Source: Clostridium bowmanii (GTDB taxonomy: Bacteria > Bacillota > Clostridia > Clostridiales > Clostridiaceae). Taken from it: DNA of 48,918 nucleotides. Made by a program: the position numbers and the translations under genes. The notes under the pieces were generated by a model that made no database searches, had not been told where the DNA came from, and saw nothing but the letters and a program-made list of their open reading frames with translations. Positions 17,601-25,306 of this stretch are shown in pieces; within the stretch, counting starts at the first letter, position 1, and every line of letters begins with the position of its first letter. The stretch is from contig NZ_JAHLDL010000036.1 in NCBI RefSeq assembly GCF_018861315.1, forward strand, positions 1-48,918. The letters run 5' to 3'.

Positions 17601-19705
17601 GTGGATTGCTGTGCTGGAATTGAATTTATAACGAAGCCAGTAAAAGGATTTAAAGTAGGTTTTGGTACACCATTTATGGTAACTGTTCCAGTTACAAATG
17701 TTTGACCATAAACAGGTGGCTCAATTACATTTACATTTGTAGCCGTTATATTACCTATATTCGTTAAATTTAAGTTATAGGTAACAATTTCACCTACCTT
17801 AGGGTAGTCGTTGCTAGTGCATCTTTTGGCAACAATATCTGTAAATTGTATTTGAATTGGCAATATATTACTTAATATAGTTCTTGTTATAGGGAAAGGA
17901 AAAGCGGGATTAATAGTAGTAAATGTAACTTTAGTTGAATTATCTACTATTGTTGATGGCGGTAATGATAAAATATCTACCGAAAATATTATTCTTATAG
18001 AACCACTAACAGGTAAATCAGAAAGTGAAAATCCGATATTAGGATCTAAGCTTGGATCTGATTTTCCATCTATAGATACAGTTCCTGTAACAAAAGAGCT
18101 ATACTTACTTATAACATCTTGAAATAAAACACTTGTTACTGGGACCGTACCAGTATTTTTTATATCAATAGTATAATTTATTCTATCTCCAACTAATGCG
18201 GTTTGAGCAGAAGATATTTTTACTACGGATATTGTTGCTGTAATTACATCTATAGTTATAACTTTTGACGTTCCATAATTGGTTGTGGTAGGTGATCCTG
18301 ATCCAGATACAAATGAATAATTGTAGTCTACATATCCTTTTATAGTTTTACTCACAGGAAGAGAGTTTACTCTTACTGAAAAAAGAACATTTGCTACTCC
18401 AGTTGGTTCAATGGTTCCAATGTTAACACCCTTTGCTATATCTGCTCCTGGACTTACCACCCCATTTACCGTGAAGGAATTTGGAATATAAGAACAGGCA
18501 GGATCCAATATGGTAGATAAAATAAAGTTATTTGCAGCACTTTTACCACTGTTGCTTACTTTTACTGAATATATTAATTGCTCTCCAACTTGGACTTTAC
18601 TTGCGCTCTTTCCATCGGGGTCATAAATATTAAAATCTACAACTATATCTGGAGCTACTGCATTTACAGAAGTACCAGATTCAACAATCATAACACCATC
18701 AATAGCTCCACTTTCAGTTAACTGTATCGCTAACTGATTCTGATTTGTAACTAAAGAATTACTAAAGTTTATATTTGTTAGATCCCACTTATTTCTTCCC
18801 CCCGTAACTTGAGTAGGAACAAACCCATCATGATTCTTAGTTCCATTTGTACCACTAATATTAATAAGGCCTACATTAGCATCTATTGGATTGCAGATAT
18901 TAATTTGTCCAGGAAAAAAGCTATTATAAGGATTGTTTGGAGAAGTTCCTGGATTTGGATTTGGGGCTCCAACAGGATTTCCCTCTACTGTTAAATTTGC
19001 AAATGAGGGACCAGTTTTTAAAGTTTCTACTCCTTTAAGAGGCTGTCCATTTGCACAAGCAAAAATTATATTACCCTTTAAATCATTTTCATCACTAGAA
19101 GTGGCAAATCCTGTAATTGTTGTTTGAAATGGATTACTGTTAGTAGCAGGTTCTATTCCAGATAAAAAAATTATTTTCTTTGGAACAAAAACATCATTTC
19201 TATATATAACAGTTAATGTCCACCCAGCTCTAGTAGATGATAAACCTACTGCTGGCAAACTAGTTGGAACAGCTGATACAGTATAGGTTCCACCTAAAGA
19301 TGCCTTAATTATATTTGTTATATCTGTGCTTCTAAATCTATCAATATTACCAGATACATCTGTATAACTTTCTGTATTTTGTGGAGAAATTTGATTTACA
19401 CCAAGAGGTGTAGTAAATGTTATAGGGTTATCTTGAATGCTTCTAACATCTAATGACCCTGGAACATCAGATTTAACAGTAGAATACCATATTAATTCTG
19501 CATAAAGTATTGTACTATCTCCCAGAATACTTATAGTCCCATTACTACCAGATGCTGCCCAATTTCTTGTAGTACCACCAGCGACTGTTATCATATCAGA
19601 CGTGTTATCATCTATAGTTGTGGAGTTACCGCAAATTACTAAACTATTTCCAGTAGCATTTATAATGGCCTTATCAATGGCTGAAAAACGATTAATTAGT
19701 GTCAA
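11627..19705 (-). CDS. Giant DUF11-repeat protein, probable spore surface fibre
   Basis: This 2692-residue protein has an N-terminal domain (about 1-355) and 18 tandem DUF11/TIGR01451-type beta-sandwich repeats of about 125-130 residues. Most repeats begin with a VTKxVDKxYATxGDxLTYT-like strand set. Most continue through FxDxxxxxxxFxxGSVxxNG and PNxGFxLG and end with TFSYxVDPxG..SNTVTT. The last repeat stops early at VVYKVQVII. There is no signal peptide, LPxTG or other anchor, so secretion by Sec is unlikely. The start is TTG at 19703-19705, nine bases after AAGGAGG; the ATG at 19729 would place that site inside the gene. The N terminus TLINRFSAIDKAIINATGN resembles other clostridial and bacillar DUF11 proteins. 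A perfect sigma-K-like promoter and an own terminator flank the gene. I infer mother-cell expression and assembly into an exosporium or appendage. Confidence 0.88.
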   Translation of the reverse strand: MTLINRFSAIDKAIINATGNSLVICGNSTTIDDNTSDMITVAGGTTRNWAASGSNGTISILGDSTILYAELIWYSTVKSDVPGSLDVRSIQDNPITFTTPLGVNQISPQNTESYTDVSGNIDRFRSTDITNIIKASLGGTYTVSAVPTSLPAVGLSSTRAGWTLTVIYRNDVFVPKKIIFLSGIEPATNSNPFQTTITGFATSSDENDLKGNIIFACANGQPLKGVETLKTGPSFANLTVEGNPVGAPNPNPGTSPNNPYNSFFPGQINICNPIDANVGLINISGTNGTKNHDGFVPTQVTGGRNKWDLTNINFSNSLVTNQNQLAIQLTESGAIDGVMIVESGTSVNAVAPDIVVDFNIYDPDGKSASKVQVGEQLIYSVKVSNSGKSAANNFILSTILDPACSYIPNSFTVNGVVSPGADIAKGVNIGTIEPTGVANVLFSVRVNSLPVSKTIKGYVDYNYSFVSGSGSPTTTNYGTSKVITIDVITATISVVKISSAQTALVGDRINYTIDIKNTGTVPVTSVLFQDVISKYSSFVTGTVSIDGKSDPSLDPNIGFSLSDLPVSGSIRIIFSVDILSLPPSTIVDNSTKVTFTTINPAFPFPITRTILSNILPIQIQFTDIVAKRCTSNDYPKVGEIVTYNLNLTNIGNITATNVNVIEPPVYGQTFVTGTVTINGVPKPTLNPFTGFVINSIPAQQSTDIQYQMLLNAVNPNKVIENTANVPFRYQVQPGSPEIDAEINSNTVTTIANFVKVDIIETVDKPYATIGDILYYSVEITNSGNIDAFNTIFLSKIQNGTSFIPGTVAINGVIQPGLNPSVGFSVGTICLGNTIVVTYQALVNSVPIPNVVLNNSELVYSYKPDPNGVSITTTATGNTVQTIINVVSFTFTKTVDKDYGVVGDFMSYSTYIVNTGTVTLRNVKFADDLSSYLRFYSETVFINGINYPGYDVRTGFIIGDLNPGDTFRISFGVSVIAVPPSGVIANTADMVYTYQLSPSGEVITDSSKSNEVRTNIVNGDLKVTKYVNKTYATLGDTLTYSFNVSNIGNVTATSTNFFDVIPIGASFIPGTVIINGLSKPIYNPELGFALGSLTAGQVVSLSFNTLVNFVPSPNTLINNGSVIFDYLFNSSAPPISKTITSNNVTTVVNVAAITFTKAVDLAFATIGDVLTYTLRATNTGTVDLNNVIFKDIIPSAAIFNANSVVIDNVSKPGLNPNIGFSIDSIPPSGIRVITFKVTVISLPTPNTIINSATLSYSYKINSSGTEITGNITSNTVTTTINNASVTNTKTVDKLYATVGDTLTYTSVIKNTGNINLINTLFTDLTRLNTTFILGSVKINDQAQANLNPNTGFTLGTIIPTQSVSVEFKVTVSSVPLTGFVTNNSLLNYDYNIDPSGIVIIGNVTSNTVTTFINLGNLTITKAANRTFARVTDVVKYNFVITNTANTVLQNMSFIDIIQTESSFNTDSVFVNGINQPLFNPNFGFLLSDIGIGQFTTIEFTVTVNSIPTSGLLLNTGSVTFSYYVDPLGTPTTKTITSNQTTVNVNDTIVSATKAVDKTLAKIGDVLAYSFILINEGNTPALNVVFTDLLNSNILFNAGSVIINGTPSPLVNPNLGFSLPDLASFGTTTVSFNATVLTRPTNNVVPNFATIDYQYRVDPLQPLIPVSITTNTVFTNIAVGEITVTKFASKVYSTVNDTIVYTLSIKNTGSVNATNMVFKDLVPGSSSFIPETVLVNGVIQNRYDPNVGFPLPDLIPNAINLVSFAIKVDSLPASGTIINTAAVTFSYKLTPIDPTVTITTNSNSVTTFINLGKLVITKSVDKAYATLENMLAYTITLQNVGSVPTSNIFFQDIIKSDTLFNSGSVVINGVSSPNLNPNTGFNLADIPQAVITTVSFTVTVKSVPLNSIIYNTANVNYSYYVDPSDPLINASDQSNTVATQINLGKLTVTKAVSLAYATPGDTLDYTVNVVNSGNVPVASVNFRDVIPTGATFVPDSVTINGVIKPGYDPFDSFTLGTINAGDSVKVGFKAIVTSVPVPSLIANTANVIFTYRINPLGPDIINQTNSNTVTTQTNLGRLTLTKSVDKTYATLNDILTYTVVIANTGDVDALNAAFLDDLQSDVTFNTGSVTINGQSYVDYDPNIGFSLGTISTLGSLIVAFKVTVTKVPTQITVLNYALVTFSYKIDPNGQDYTKSTQSNTVLTYIRFASLQLVKTVDLTYATIGNILNYTIVVTSNGNTAVNQLFFIDILSNGGTFNAGSVVVDDIPQPTFNPIVGFNLPDLVSGNTSTIKFTATITSLPVPPTITNYATANGVYKIDPTGPNYQISATSNTVSTLVNVGNISVVKSVNKLYANVLDTLTYTNTITDTGNVTASDVIFTDNLQKEVSFIKGTVRINGVVNPLLDPTIGIPLNNLGPAQVVIVEFDVKIDSLPLPPLVSNTSQVQFSYKTDPNGSTIIKTNFSNTVTTSVVLGQLTATKLVDKSIATLGDVLTFTINTINSGDAIASNVMFYDTPSVGATFNSGSVLVNNVPQLNFNPTVGFSLGDIGIGKVVNVVFTATVTSVPASSKVTNEATLTFKYLVDPKEPPFSKTTFSNITTTNIALGNLSVTKAVDKAYATIGENLTYTIVITNIGNVDATNVIFLDPTPANAVFVIGSVTVNGTPQPTYNPAAGFPLNTIKPGEIVTVVYKVQVII
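11630..18640 (-). repeat. 18 tandem DUF11-coding repeats, about 380 bp each
   Basis: The period is about 126-130 codons. The units are clearly homologous at protein level but well diverged in DNA, so this is an old expansion kept by selection rather than a fresh slippage array. The most N-terminal repeats (coded near 17.5-18.6 kb) are the most divergent. The final unit at 11.63 kb is incomplete. Confidence 0.85.
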
Positions 19706-19750
19706 TCTTATTAGCCTCCTTATTATCATAGCAATGAAAGCATGATAAAA

Positions 19751-19789
19751 AAATAGTATTGAATAATTGATATTTATTCAATACTATTT
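19751..19789. terminator. Perfect 16-bp hairpin in the divergent DUF11 intergenic region
   Basis: Arms 19751-19766 and 19774-19789 with a 7-base loop are followed by seven Ts on the minus strand and four on the plus strand. It points into the 5' region of the giant gene. Its promoter-proximal arm overlaps the -10 box of that gene's sigma-K-like promoter, so it would fold fully only in transcripts that come from further upstream. Confidence 0.7.
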
Positions 19790-19811
19790 TATGAGTGCTC
19801 TGCTAAATGGT
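19785..19811 (-). promoter_or_regulatory. Candidate sigma-K promoter of the giant DUF11 gene
   Basis: Perfect match: AC (complement of 19810-19811), 16 bases, CATAAAATA (complement of 19785-19793), 80 bases before the TTG start. Confidence 0.6.
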
Positions 19812-19832
19812 GACAAGACAGAGAAATATCGA

Positions 19833-19860
19833 ACAGTAACGAATATATGGGAATATATTA
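19833..19860 (+). promoter_or_regulatory. Candidate sigma-K promoter of the second repeat-protein gene
   Basis: AC at 19833-19834, 17 bases, AATATATTA at 19852-19860. One mismatch (C to A in the first -10 base). It overlaps the upstream ATG at 19847, which supports the downstream start at 19901. Confidence 0.4.
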
Positions 19861-19900
19861 TATTGTAGCAAAGACTATTATAAAATTAAGGGGAGATATT

Positions 19901-22900
19901 ATGGCTTCAGACATTTTAAATGTTTCTATAGATAAAACTGTCAATGTTCCACTGATTTTAGGTGGTACAAATAGTTTTACAATAAGTATAAAAAATCTTA
20001 GTACAAATATTAAATTATATAATTTAACTATATTTATAACTACACCAGATGGATTAACAGTTAGTACTGCCTCTCAAAGCATCACATCCTCAGTAAAAAA
20101 TCCTGATGGTGGGTATTCTTATTCCTGGGTAAATTTAAAAGATTTAGCACCTTTAGAAGTTAATTATACTTTTAATGTAACTGTAAAATCCGGAACAAAA
20201 TTTATAAATGGCATAACTATTCCTTTTGGATATATTTTCAATGGATTTATTGTAAATTGTAAGGTAGATACTATGCCAAGGGGAATTTATGATATTGGAA
20301 ATCAAAAAATTACAAACGGTGTTGTAATGAGCTTTAAATCAGTAAGATTTTATAGCACAATTGGAACTCCTTCAAAAGTGCTCAAAGGGGCAGGAACTTC
20401 TATATTATTAAATGACTACTCTAATGTATATACTGCAAATTGCAATTTAACTAACAATACTATTAGCACCTCCCTTGTAAATGTAACTATACTTCTTCCC
20501 GATGGTATAAGGTATATTGGTAATATATCTACTTCTGGTACTGATGCTAGTCTTTTTAAAAATCCTACTATTAGTACTGTGCTTATTAATAATAAATTAT
20601 ATACTCAAGTTTATTTTGGCGCGGTAGTATTATCATTAAGTAGTAATACTATAGTAAATTTTAATTATGCAGTATGGAAAAAATATAATGATAATACAGG
20701 AACTTTAATATATCACGGAACCACATTTAAACTTCTTATTACTATGATTTCTACGGAAGATAGTGTGAGTAATGATGTTAGTTTTAATGCTATGGACCTA
20801 ATTATTACGACCTCGATAAATAAAGTTACAACGGATGTACAACAAAGTATACAATTTACCTATGTATATTCTGTATGTCAATATTATGATATTAAAAATA
20901 TTTTAGTCAATTATCTATTGCCAGATGGAATTAGCTACGTATCTAGTTCCTCGCCACCTACCTCTGCCATAGAGAACCCTACTCTTAAGGGTTTTGAATT
21001 AATTTATAATTTCCCCTTAGCTATAAGTAACTCTCAAAATACTGTAACCATAAATGCTAAAGTAGATAGTTATTATAGATATAAGTTAAATGGCACTATA
21101 CCATTACCGGTGGTTGCTTTTGATATCTTTAGAAGCATCGCAAATATTTCTGGAACTCTAATTCAACTTTTAAGCACCGTTACAGATAATGCATCTGCAA
21201 GTTGTAGTATAAGTATTGGTAAAATAACAAAAACCTTTTTAAAGGGCTACTACCAAAATGGTGTTGCAAAAACTTTTAACACTTTAGCACCAGGCGATTT
21301 AGCAGAATATAAATTAACCTACGATACTAGCACCTTAATAGCTATGCAAAAGCAAGTATTCTTAGATGATTTTTTCCCACTTTCAGCTGACCCTATAGAT
21401 AATATTATATATTCCTTTACTGGATATAAACCCTTTGGACTTACTCCACTATTAACTGATCCTCATGGAGTAAGCTTTAATTATGGAGATGTTCCTGGAA
21501 AATCATTAATTACAATTACCTTCAAAGTTCCAATAAAAATACTAGGGTCGCCTAGCCAAAATAATAATCTATTTAAACTTAGTGGAAGTAATACGGAGGG
21601 GTCTGCTTATAGTAGTAGATCGCAAGTACTGATAAATATAGGAACTCCAAATATACAATTAACAAAAACAGTCACTGGTGCAAACCCATCTTCTATAAAA
21701 GCGGGAGAAATCTATTACTATACTGTTAAGATAACAAATACTAATACTTTAGCAGTAGAAACAGATGCTTTTAATTTTCAACTTACAGATAGTTTGTCCG
21801 AGTGGTTTACACTTAACCAAAGTTTTATTAATGTTACTGGAACAGGTAGCTATAAAACTCCTTATATAGATGCACTTGGTGTTCAACTATATATAAATAA
21901 ATTGGCCCCAGGGCAAAGTTTAACATTAAATTATAATGTAACTATAAATAATAATCTTGCACCAGGCATTACTATTATAACAACGGCAGCAAATACAAAT
22001 CCATACTCACAACTTGATGATCCAGCAAGTTATCAATATACAAATCAAAATAAAAGTGCTTTAGTCACTATACTTGCACCAACTATTACACTAACAAAAT
22101 CAAATAATTCTTCTTTATTCAAGGTTAATTCAAGCATTACCTATACTATTATTATGACCATTCCACAAGGAACTTTAGTTTATGATGCTTATGTGAAAGA
22201 TAACTTACCAAGTGGTGGGCAGAGTTATACAGGACCAGCATACAGAAATGGGATTGCGATAACTCCAACTGTGTCAGGAAATTCTGCGACTTTTCCTAGC
22301 GAAGGATTTATTGATGCTCTTAGCCAGGCAAAGACAATAACCTATATTTTAACTTGCAAAATCACAAATTCTAATAAATCCATTGGAGCTACAACCTCGC
22401 TTCAGACAAACAATTATCAAGTTCTATATAAGCAAAATTTAAGTGGAGCTTATATTACCATTAGTAAGAATCTTTCTGTGACAATAAATCACCCTAATAT
22501 AGTTTTAAATTTAAGTGCAAAGGATCTCACTACTTCTATAATCTATACTCAAAACGGAAATATTAATACTACTTCTATTATGGAATTCACTTTAACATTT
22601 TTAAATAATAGTTCTATTTCGCTTGTAAATGGTAAAGTTGACATTCCATTAGGCAACAATTTTTTCTTTAATTCTATTAATACCACTCTTCTATGCACCG
22701 CAGCTTATGACAGTGTTAATAAAAAAATAGTTGTATCAATACCAATTTTAGATAAAAGTATTTCTGGTCTGATTTCTTTTACAGTCTCTCCCTTATCAAA
22801 CCTTAAATCAGGTAGTACAATTACAACGCAAGCTGTGGCAGTGCAATACTATAATGACATCTCCACAAAATTTTATAGTGGTGAGAAGAGCGATGCACTT

Positions 22901-23308
22901 ACTTTTAGTATTTCTCCTGGAGTATCACTTTTACCAACATCTAATAAGATAAATGATTCAACATCCTTCCAAGTAACTCAGCCGGGGTATACAGCCACTA
23001 TAACAAATTTGTTTGAAAATACCGGTGGGGGATATGATGATTATACTTTAAAAATCAATTCGGTATCAATTTCATATACTCTTAGTATAAATAATGTTAA
23101 AGTAACAGATGTCTTAGCTAATACTCTCTATTCTGCTGATTTAGATATAATGAAGAACCTTGCACCGGGTACTATGAGAAGAATAACTATTACTTCAGTT
23201 ATTCCGATAACCTCACCACTTGGGGCAAGATATGATTTTATAATAACAACACGTTCTAAAACTTCTCCATTTCCTGAAAAAACGGTATTAAATATTGATC
23301 CTAATTAA
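19901..23308 (+). CDS. Large beta-sandwich (DUF11-like) repeat protein, probable spore surface
   Basis: This 1135-residue protein is built of about eight loosely related DUF11/Ig-like modules of 120-160 residues. Recognisable examples are LNVSIDKTVNVPLILGGTNS at the N terminus, PNIQLTKTVTGANPSSIKAG near the middle and PTITLTKSNNSSLF after it. Ser, Thr and Asn are abundant and Cys is rare, as in the giant neighbour, and there is no signal peptide, membrane segment or wall anchor. ATG 19901 is chosen because AGGGGAGA stands directly before it; a longer frame from 19847 would start inside the candidate promoter. It is divergent from the giant gene with about 195 bases between starts, so the two are probably co-regulated. 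It ends at a strong bidirectional terminator. The exact function is unknown; structural spore-shell protein is inference. Confidence 0.82.
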   Translation: MASDILNVSIDKTVNVPLILGGTNSFTISIKNLSTNIKLYNLTIFITTPDGLTVSTASQSITSSVKNPDGGYSYSWVNLKDLAPLEVNYTFNVTVKSGTKFINGITIPFGYIFNGFIVNCKVDTMPRGIYDIGNQKITNGVVMSFKSVRFYSTIGTPSKVLKGAGTSILLNDYSNVYTANCNLTNNTISTSLVNVTILLPDGIRYIGNISTSGTDASLFKNPTISTVLINNKLYTQVYFGAVVLSLSSNTIVNFNYAVWKKYNDNTGTLIYHGTTFKLLITMISTEDSVSNDVSFNAMDLIITTSINKVTTDVQQSIQFTYVYSVCQYYDIKNILVNYLLPDGISYVSSSSPPTSAIENPTLKGFELIYNFPLAISNSQNTVTINAKVDSYYRYKLNGTIPLPVVAFDIFRSIANISGTLIQLLSTVTDNASASCSISIGKITKTFLKGYYQNGVAKTFNTLAPGDLAEYKLTYDTSTLIAMQKQVFLDDFFPLSADPIDNIIYSFTGYKPFGLTPLLTDPHGVSFNYGDVPGKSLITITFKVPIKILGSPSQNNNLFKLSGSNTEGSAYSSRSQVLINIGTPNIQLTKTVTGANPSSIKAGEIYYYTVKITNTNTLAVETDAFNFQLTDSLSEWFTLNQSFINVTGTGSYKTPYIDALGVQLYINKLAPGQSLTLNYNVTINNNLAPGITIITTAANTNPYSQLDDPASYQYTNQNKSALVTILAPTITLTKSNNSSLFKVNSSITYTIIMTIPQGTLVYDAYVKDNLPSGGQSYTGPAYRNGIAITPTVSGNSATFPSEGFIDALSQAKTITYILTCKITNSNKSIGATTSLQTNNYQVLYKQNLSGAYITISKNLSVTINHPNIVLNLSAKDLTTSIIYTQNGNINTTSIMEFTLTFLNNSSISLVNGKVDIPLGNNFFFNSINTTLLCTAAYDSVNKKIVVSIPILDKSISGLISFTVSPLSNLKSGSTITTQAVAVQYYNDISTKFYSGEKSDALTFSISPGVSLLPTSNKINDSTSFQVTQPGYTATITNLFENTGGGYDDYTLKINSVSISYTLSINNVKVTDVLANTLYSADLDIMKNLAPGTMRRITITSVIPITSPLGARYDFIITTRSKTSPFPEKTVLNIDPN

Positions 23309-23392
23309 AATAGCTTAAAGTGCCTATCCTCACGTTCAAATCAAACAAAAGATTGACTTAACAGATACAATAAAATTAATAGTAACAGATAA

Positions 23393-23432
23393 AATAAATC
23401 CCTTACATAAAAAATAATGTAAGGGATTTATT
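23393..23432. terminator. Bidirectional terminator between convergent genes
   Basis: Sixteen-base perfect arms (23393-23408 and 23417-23432) with an 8-base loop and A/T-rich stem base, lying between the repeat-protein gene and the MFS gene. Confidence 0.9.
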
Positions 23433-23459
23433 AATTAACATTTTTAGAGGTTAACCTAA

Positions 23460-24659
23460 TCATACATCCAGCATTTGCGATTTTTTGTTAAGCCCAAGCC
23501 TCCCATTCATATATTTCATAGTAAGCACCGTCAATATGATCATAGCAATTCCCATCACCATATGAGTCGTAAATATGTCTTCATGATCCTTTAATACCCC
23601 CATTAGCGGAAAGGCTATGGCTACTGACAAATTACAAGCTAAACTTTGAAAGGAAAGAACAGTTGCCCGTTTATCAGAGGGTATGTGTTTATTTAAATAT
23701 TTAGTAGTAACCGGCCTATATATTCCTCTTGCAACCTGCTGAAATAATATTGCAAACACGCCAAACCATACCTTCGTTACCCCCATAAGTACAAAGGATA
23801 TTATCATTAACACAGCCATAAAAGTTAAAGTTTTAGGTTTAGTTTTATCCATAATCCAGTGACTTCGCTTTGAAGCAAAGGCTGCAGTTATATTAAAAAC
23901 AAAAAATATTATACCAAAATATCTTACAGGTATCTTTACAGCTTCCATATAAGGTTGATAATAAAAAAATGCTGTTCTATAAAAAATAAAAAACATCATA
24001 GTAAAAATTATTACTGCTTTAATTTTCTCATGAGATATTATAAATTTGCCACTTTCTTTTATTTGCTCCATATAATTTATACCGTATTTACCCACTTTAC
24101 CTTCTATTGGGGGGTCTTTAAATCTTAACGTTATAATAATGGTTACTAACATAAACACTACTGAAATTAAAAACGGAAGATTTTTATTAACTTCATACAC
24201 AAATCCAGCAATTATTGACCCTACTGCCTGTGCATAGAGTGCGAAAGATCTGGCTTTTCCTTCTATGCTTTGAAATTCCTTCTCTCTTCCCATTACTTTT
24301 AGAGAATCATATATTAGCGCGTTGTCGGCACCAGATTTGAAAGTTGCGCCTAAACTAAAAATAACTTCTGCTAATATAAACATAGTAAAACTTTTACCAA
24401 CTACATAAAACCCAAGACTTATAGCCCATAGAAATGCTCCTATAAGTATACTTTCTTTTCGACCAATCTTATCTGCCATGGCTCCCGTTGGCACTTCGAA
24501 TAAAACTACAGCTATGGCAGAAATAGATTGAAGTACCATTATTTCAGTAAATGATAACCCCTTTGCAATTAAAAATAGCACTAATATAGGACCTAATATT
24601 AATAATTCTGCAAAGGTTGAATAAAAATAATAAGTTTTTATATTTTTTGAATAATCCAT
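23460..24659 (-). CDS. MFS transporter (drug-efflux-like)
   Basis: This 399-residue protein has about 12 hydrophobic segments and an MFS topology. The loop between segments 2 and 3 carries the signature GAMADKIGRKESILIG, a good motif A (GxxxDxxGR). A cytosolic loop near the middle (about 185-205) separates the two six-helix halves. The subgroup looks like the broad multidrug or unknown-substrate MFS class; the substrate cannot be read from the sequence. AGGGGG lies seven or eight bases before the ATG. The 5' leader contains a strong intrinsic terminator 57-99 bases upstream of the start and a tiny upstream reading frame, suggesting attenuation as in several clostridial and listerial drug-transporter genes. 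Confidence 0.88.
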   Translation of the reverse strand: MDYSKNIKTYYFYSTFAELLILGPILVLFLIAKGLSFTEIMVLQSISAIAVVLFEVPTGAMADKIGRKESILIGAFLWAISLGFYVVGKSFTMFILAEVIFSLGATFKSGADNALIYDSLKVMGREKEFQSIEGKARSFALYAQAVGSIIAGFVYEVNKNLPFLISVVFMLVTIIITLRFKDPPIEGKVGKYGINYMEQIKESGKFIISHEKIKAVIIFTMMFFIFYRTAFFYYQPYMEAVKIPVRYFGIIFFVFNITAAFASKRSHWIMDKTKPKTLTFMAVLMIISFVLMGVTKVWFGVFAILFQQVARGIYRPVTTKYLNKHIPSDKRATVLSFQSLACNLSVAIAFPLMGVLKDHEDIFTTHMVMGIAMIILTVLTMKYMNGRLGLNKKSQMLDV

Positions 24660-24716
24660 TTCCCTACCCCCTTATTCCTTAAGATAGTGTTAACATTCTC
24701 TTACTTAATATAAAAA

Positions 24717-24758
24717 AAGCCCCGCAAAGAATCACTTAAAAGTGACTCCGCAAGGCTT
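24717..24758 (-). terminator. Intrinsic terminator upstream of the MFS gene
   Basis: The stem AGCCTTGCGGAG...CTTTGCGGGGCT (with G-U pairs) is capped by TCACTT/AAGTGA (24732-24737 and 24740-24745) and followed by seven Ts. It is placed inside the leader, so it is probably conditional. Confidence 0.8.
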
Positions 24759-24835
24759 AACTAATAGCTATACGTGTAGGATAAAAATTCCCTGTGCCGC
24801 TAACAATACATAGGCACACTCACCGTTTGAAATAT
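24717..24835 (-). promoter_or_regulatory. Attenuator-like leader of the MFS gene
   Basis: Reading the minus strand: a GGTGAG site, then ATG-TAT-TGT-TAG (complement of 24800-24811), a three-codon frame in the loop of a 6-bp stem (GTGCC/GGCAC type, 24793-24798 with 24813-24818). A long GC-rich terminator follows, then the gene. Ribosome occupancy of the tiny frame would open the first stem. I do not recognise a known riboswitch. The antiterminator partner is not obvious. Confidence 0.5.
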
Positions 24836-24876
24836 TTTACCATATTAGGGTCTGTTTGTATAGTATTATAATAATT

Positions 24877-25306
24877 TTATAACTCTTCTACCTCTATAGC
24901 TTTAAAATAAGCTCTTCCTGAATCTAATCTACTAAATCCAAACATTCCGTATTTGAATTTATCATCCCTATGGCAAATTAACTCTTCCCCATTTATATAA
25001 AAGTATATTTTATCCTCTTTAACCAAAACTTCAAAATTATAACCCAAGTATCTATAAATATTTGTCCCCCAATTTGCTCTGCTAATATCTTACCATTTAC
25101 TCTTTCTGACCCAGAGTATGGTACTTTAAAACCATTTTTTAAATTGAGATAAGCTGTATGTTCAGTGCTTACTCCATATCCGCCCCACCAAAACATACCT
25201 ATTCCTTCTCTTGAATAATTAAGCCAAGCTCTTCCTACATCTTCTGACTCTAACTCTCTATCCTTCGCATCATCATATAAAGCTCTTAAAAAGAATACTG
25301 GTCCAT
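24877..25306 (-). pseudogene. 3' remnant of a surface/secreted glycoside hydrolase-like protein
   Basis: The piece starts abruptly after the solute-binding-protein stop with VNGPVFFLRALYDDAKDREL. It continues through RAWLNYSREGIGMFWWGGYG to QIFIDTW. At about 25040 a one-base shift moves the reading to YLGYNFEVLVKEDKIYFYING and on to FSRLDSGRAYFKAIEVEEL before the stop at 24877-24879. The FEVxVKxxKIxxYxNGE pattern is typical of concanavalin-like C-terminal domains of sugar-active enzymes. The 5' part of the gene is absent and the rest is frameshifted. Position next to an oligosaccharide importer fits a lost glycosidase. The exact family is uncertain. Confidence 0.6.

Noticed and set aside
11630-18640. 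Regularly spaced similar blocks considered as a CRISPR or satellite array
   Set aside because: The period of about 380 bases, continuous coding frame and divergence between units show protein-domain repeats.
11841-19127. Open frames on the plus strand opposite the giant DUF11 gene
   Set aside because: They recur at the repeat period, lack ribosome binding sites and read as antisense of the DUF11 repeats.
24717-24840. Leader considered as a fluoride, guanidine, THF or TPP riboswitch
   Set aside because: The core conserved bases of these classes, as I remember them, are absent; only a stem, a tiny frame and a terminator are visible.
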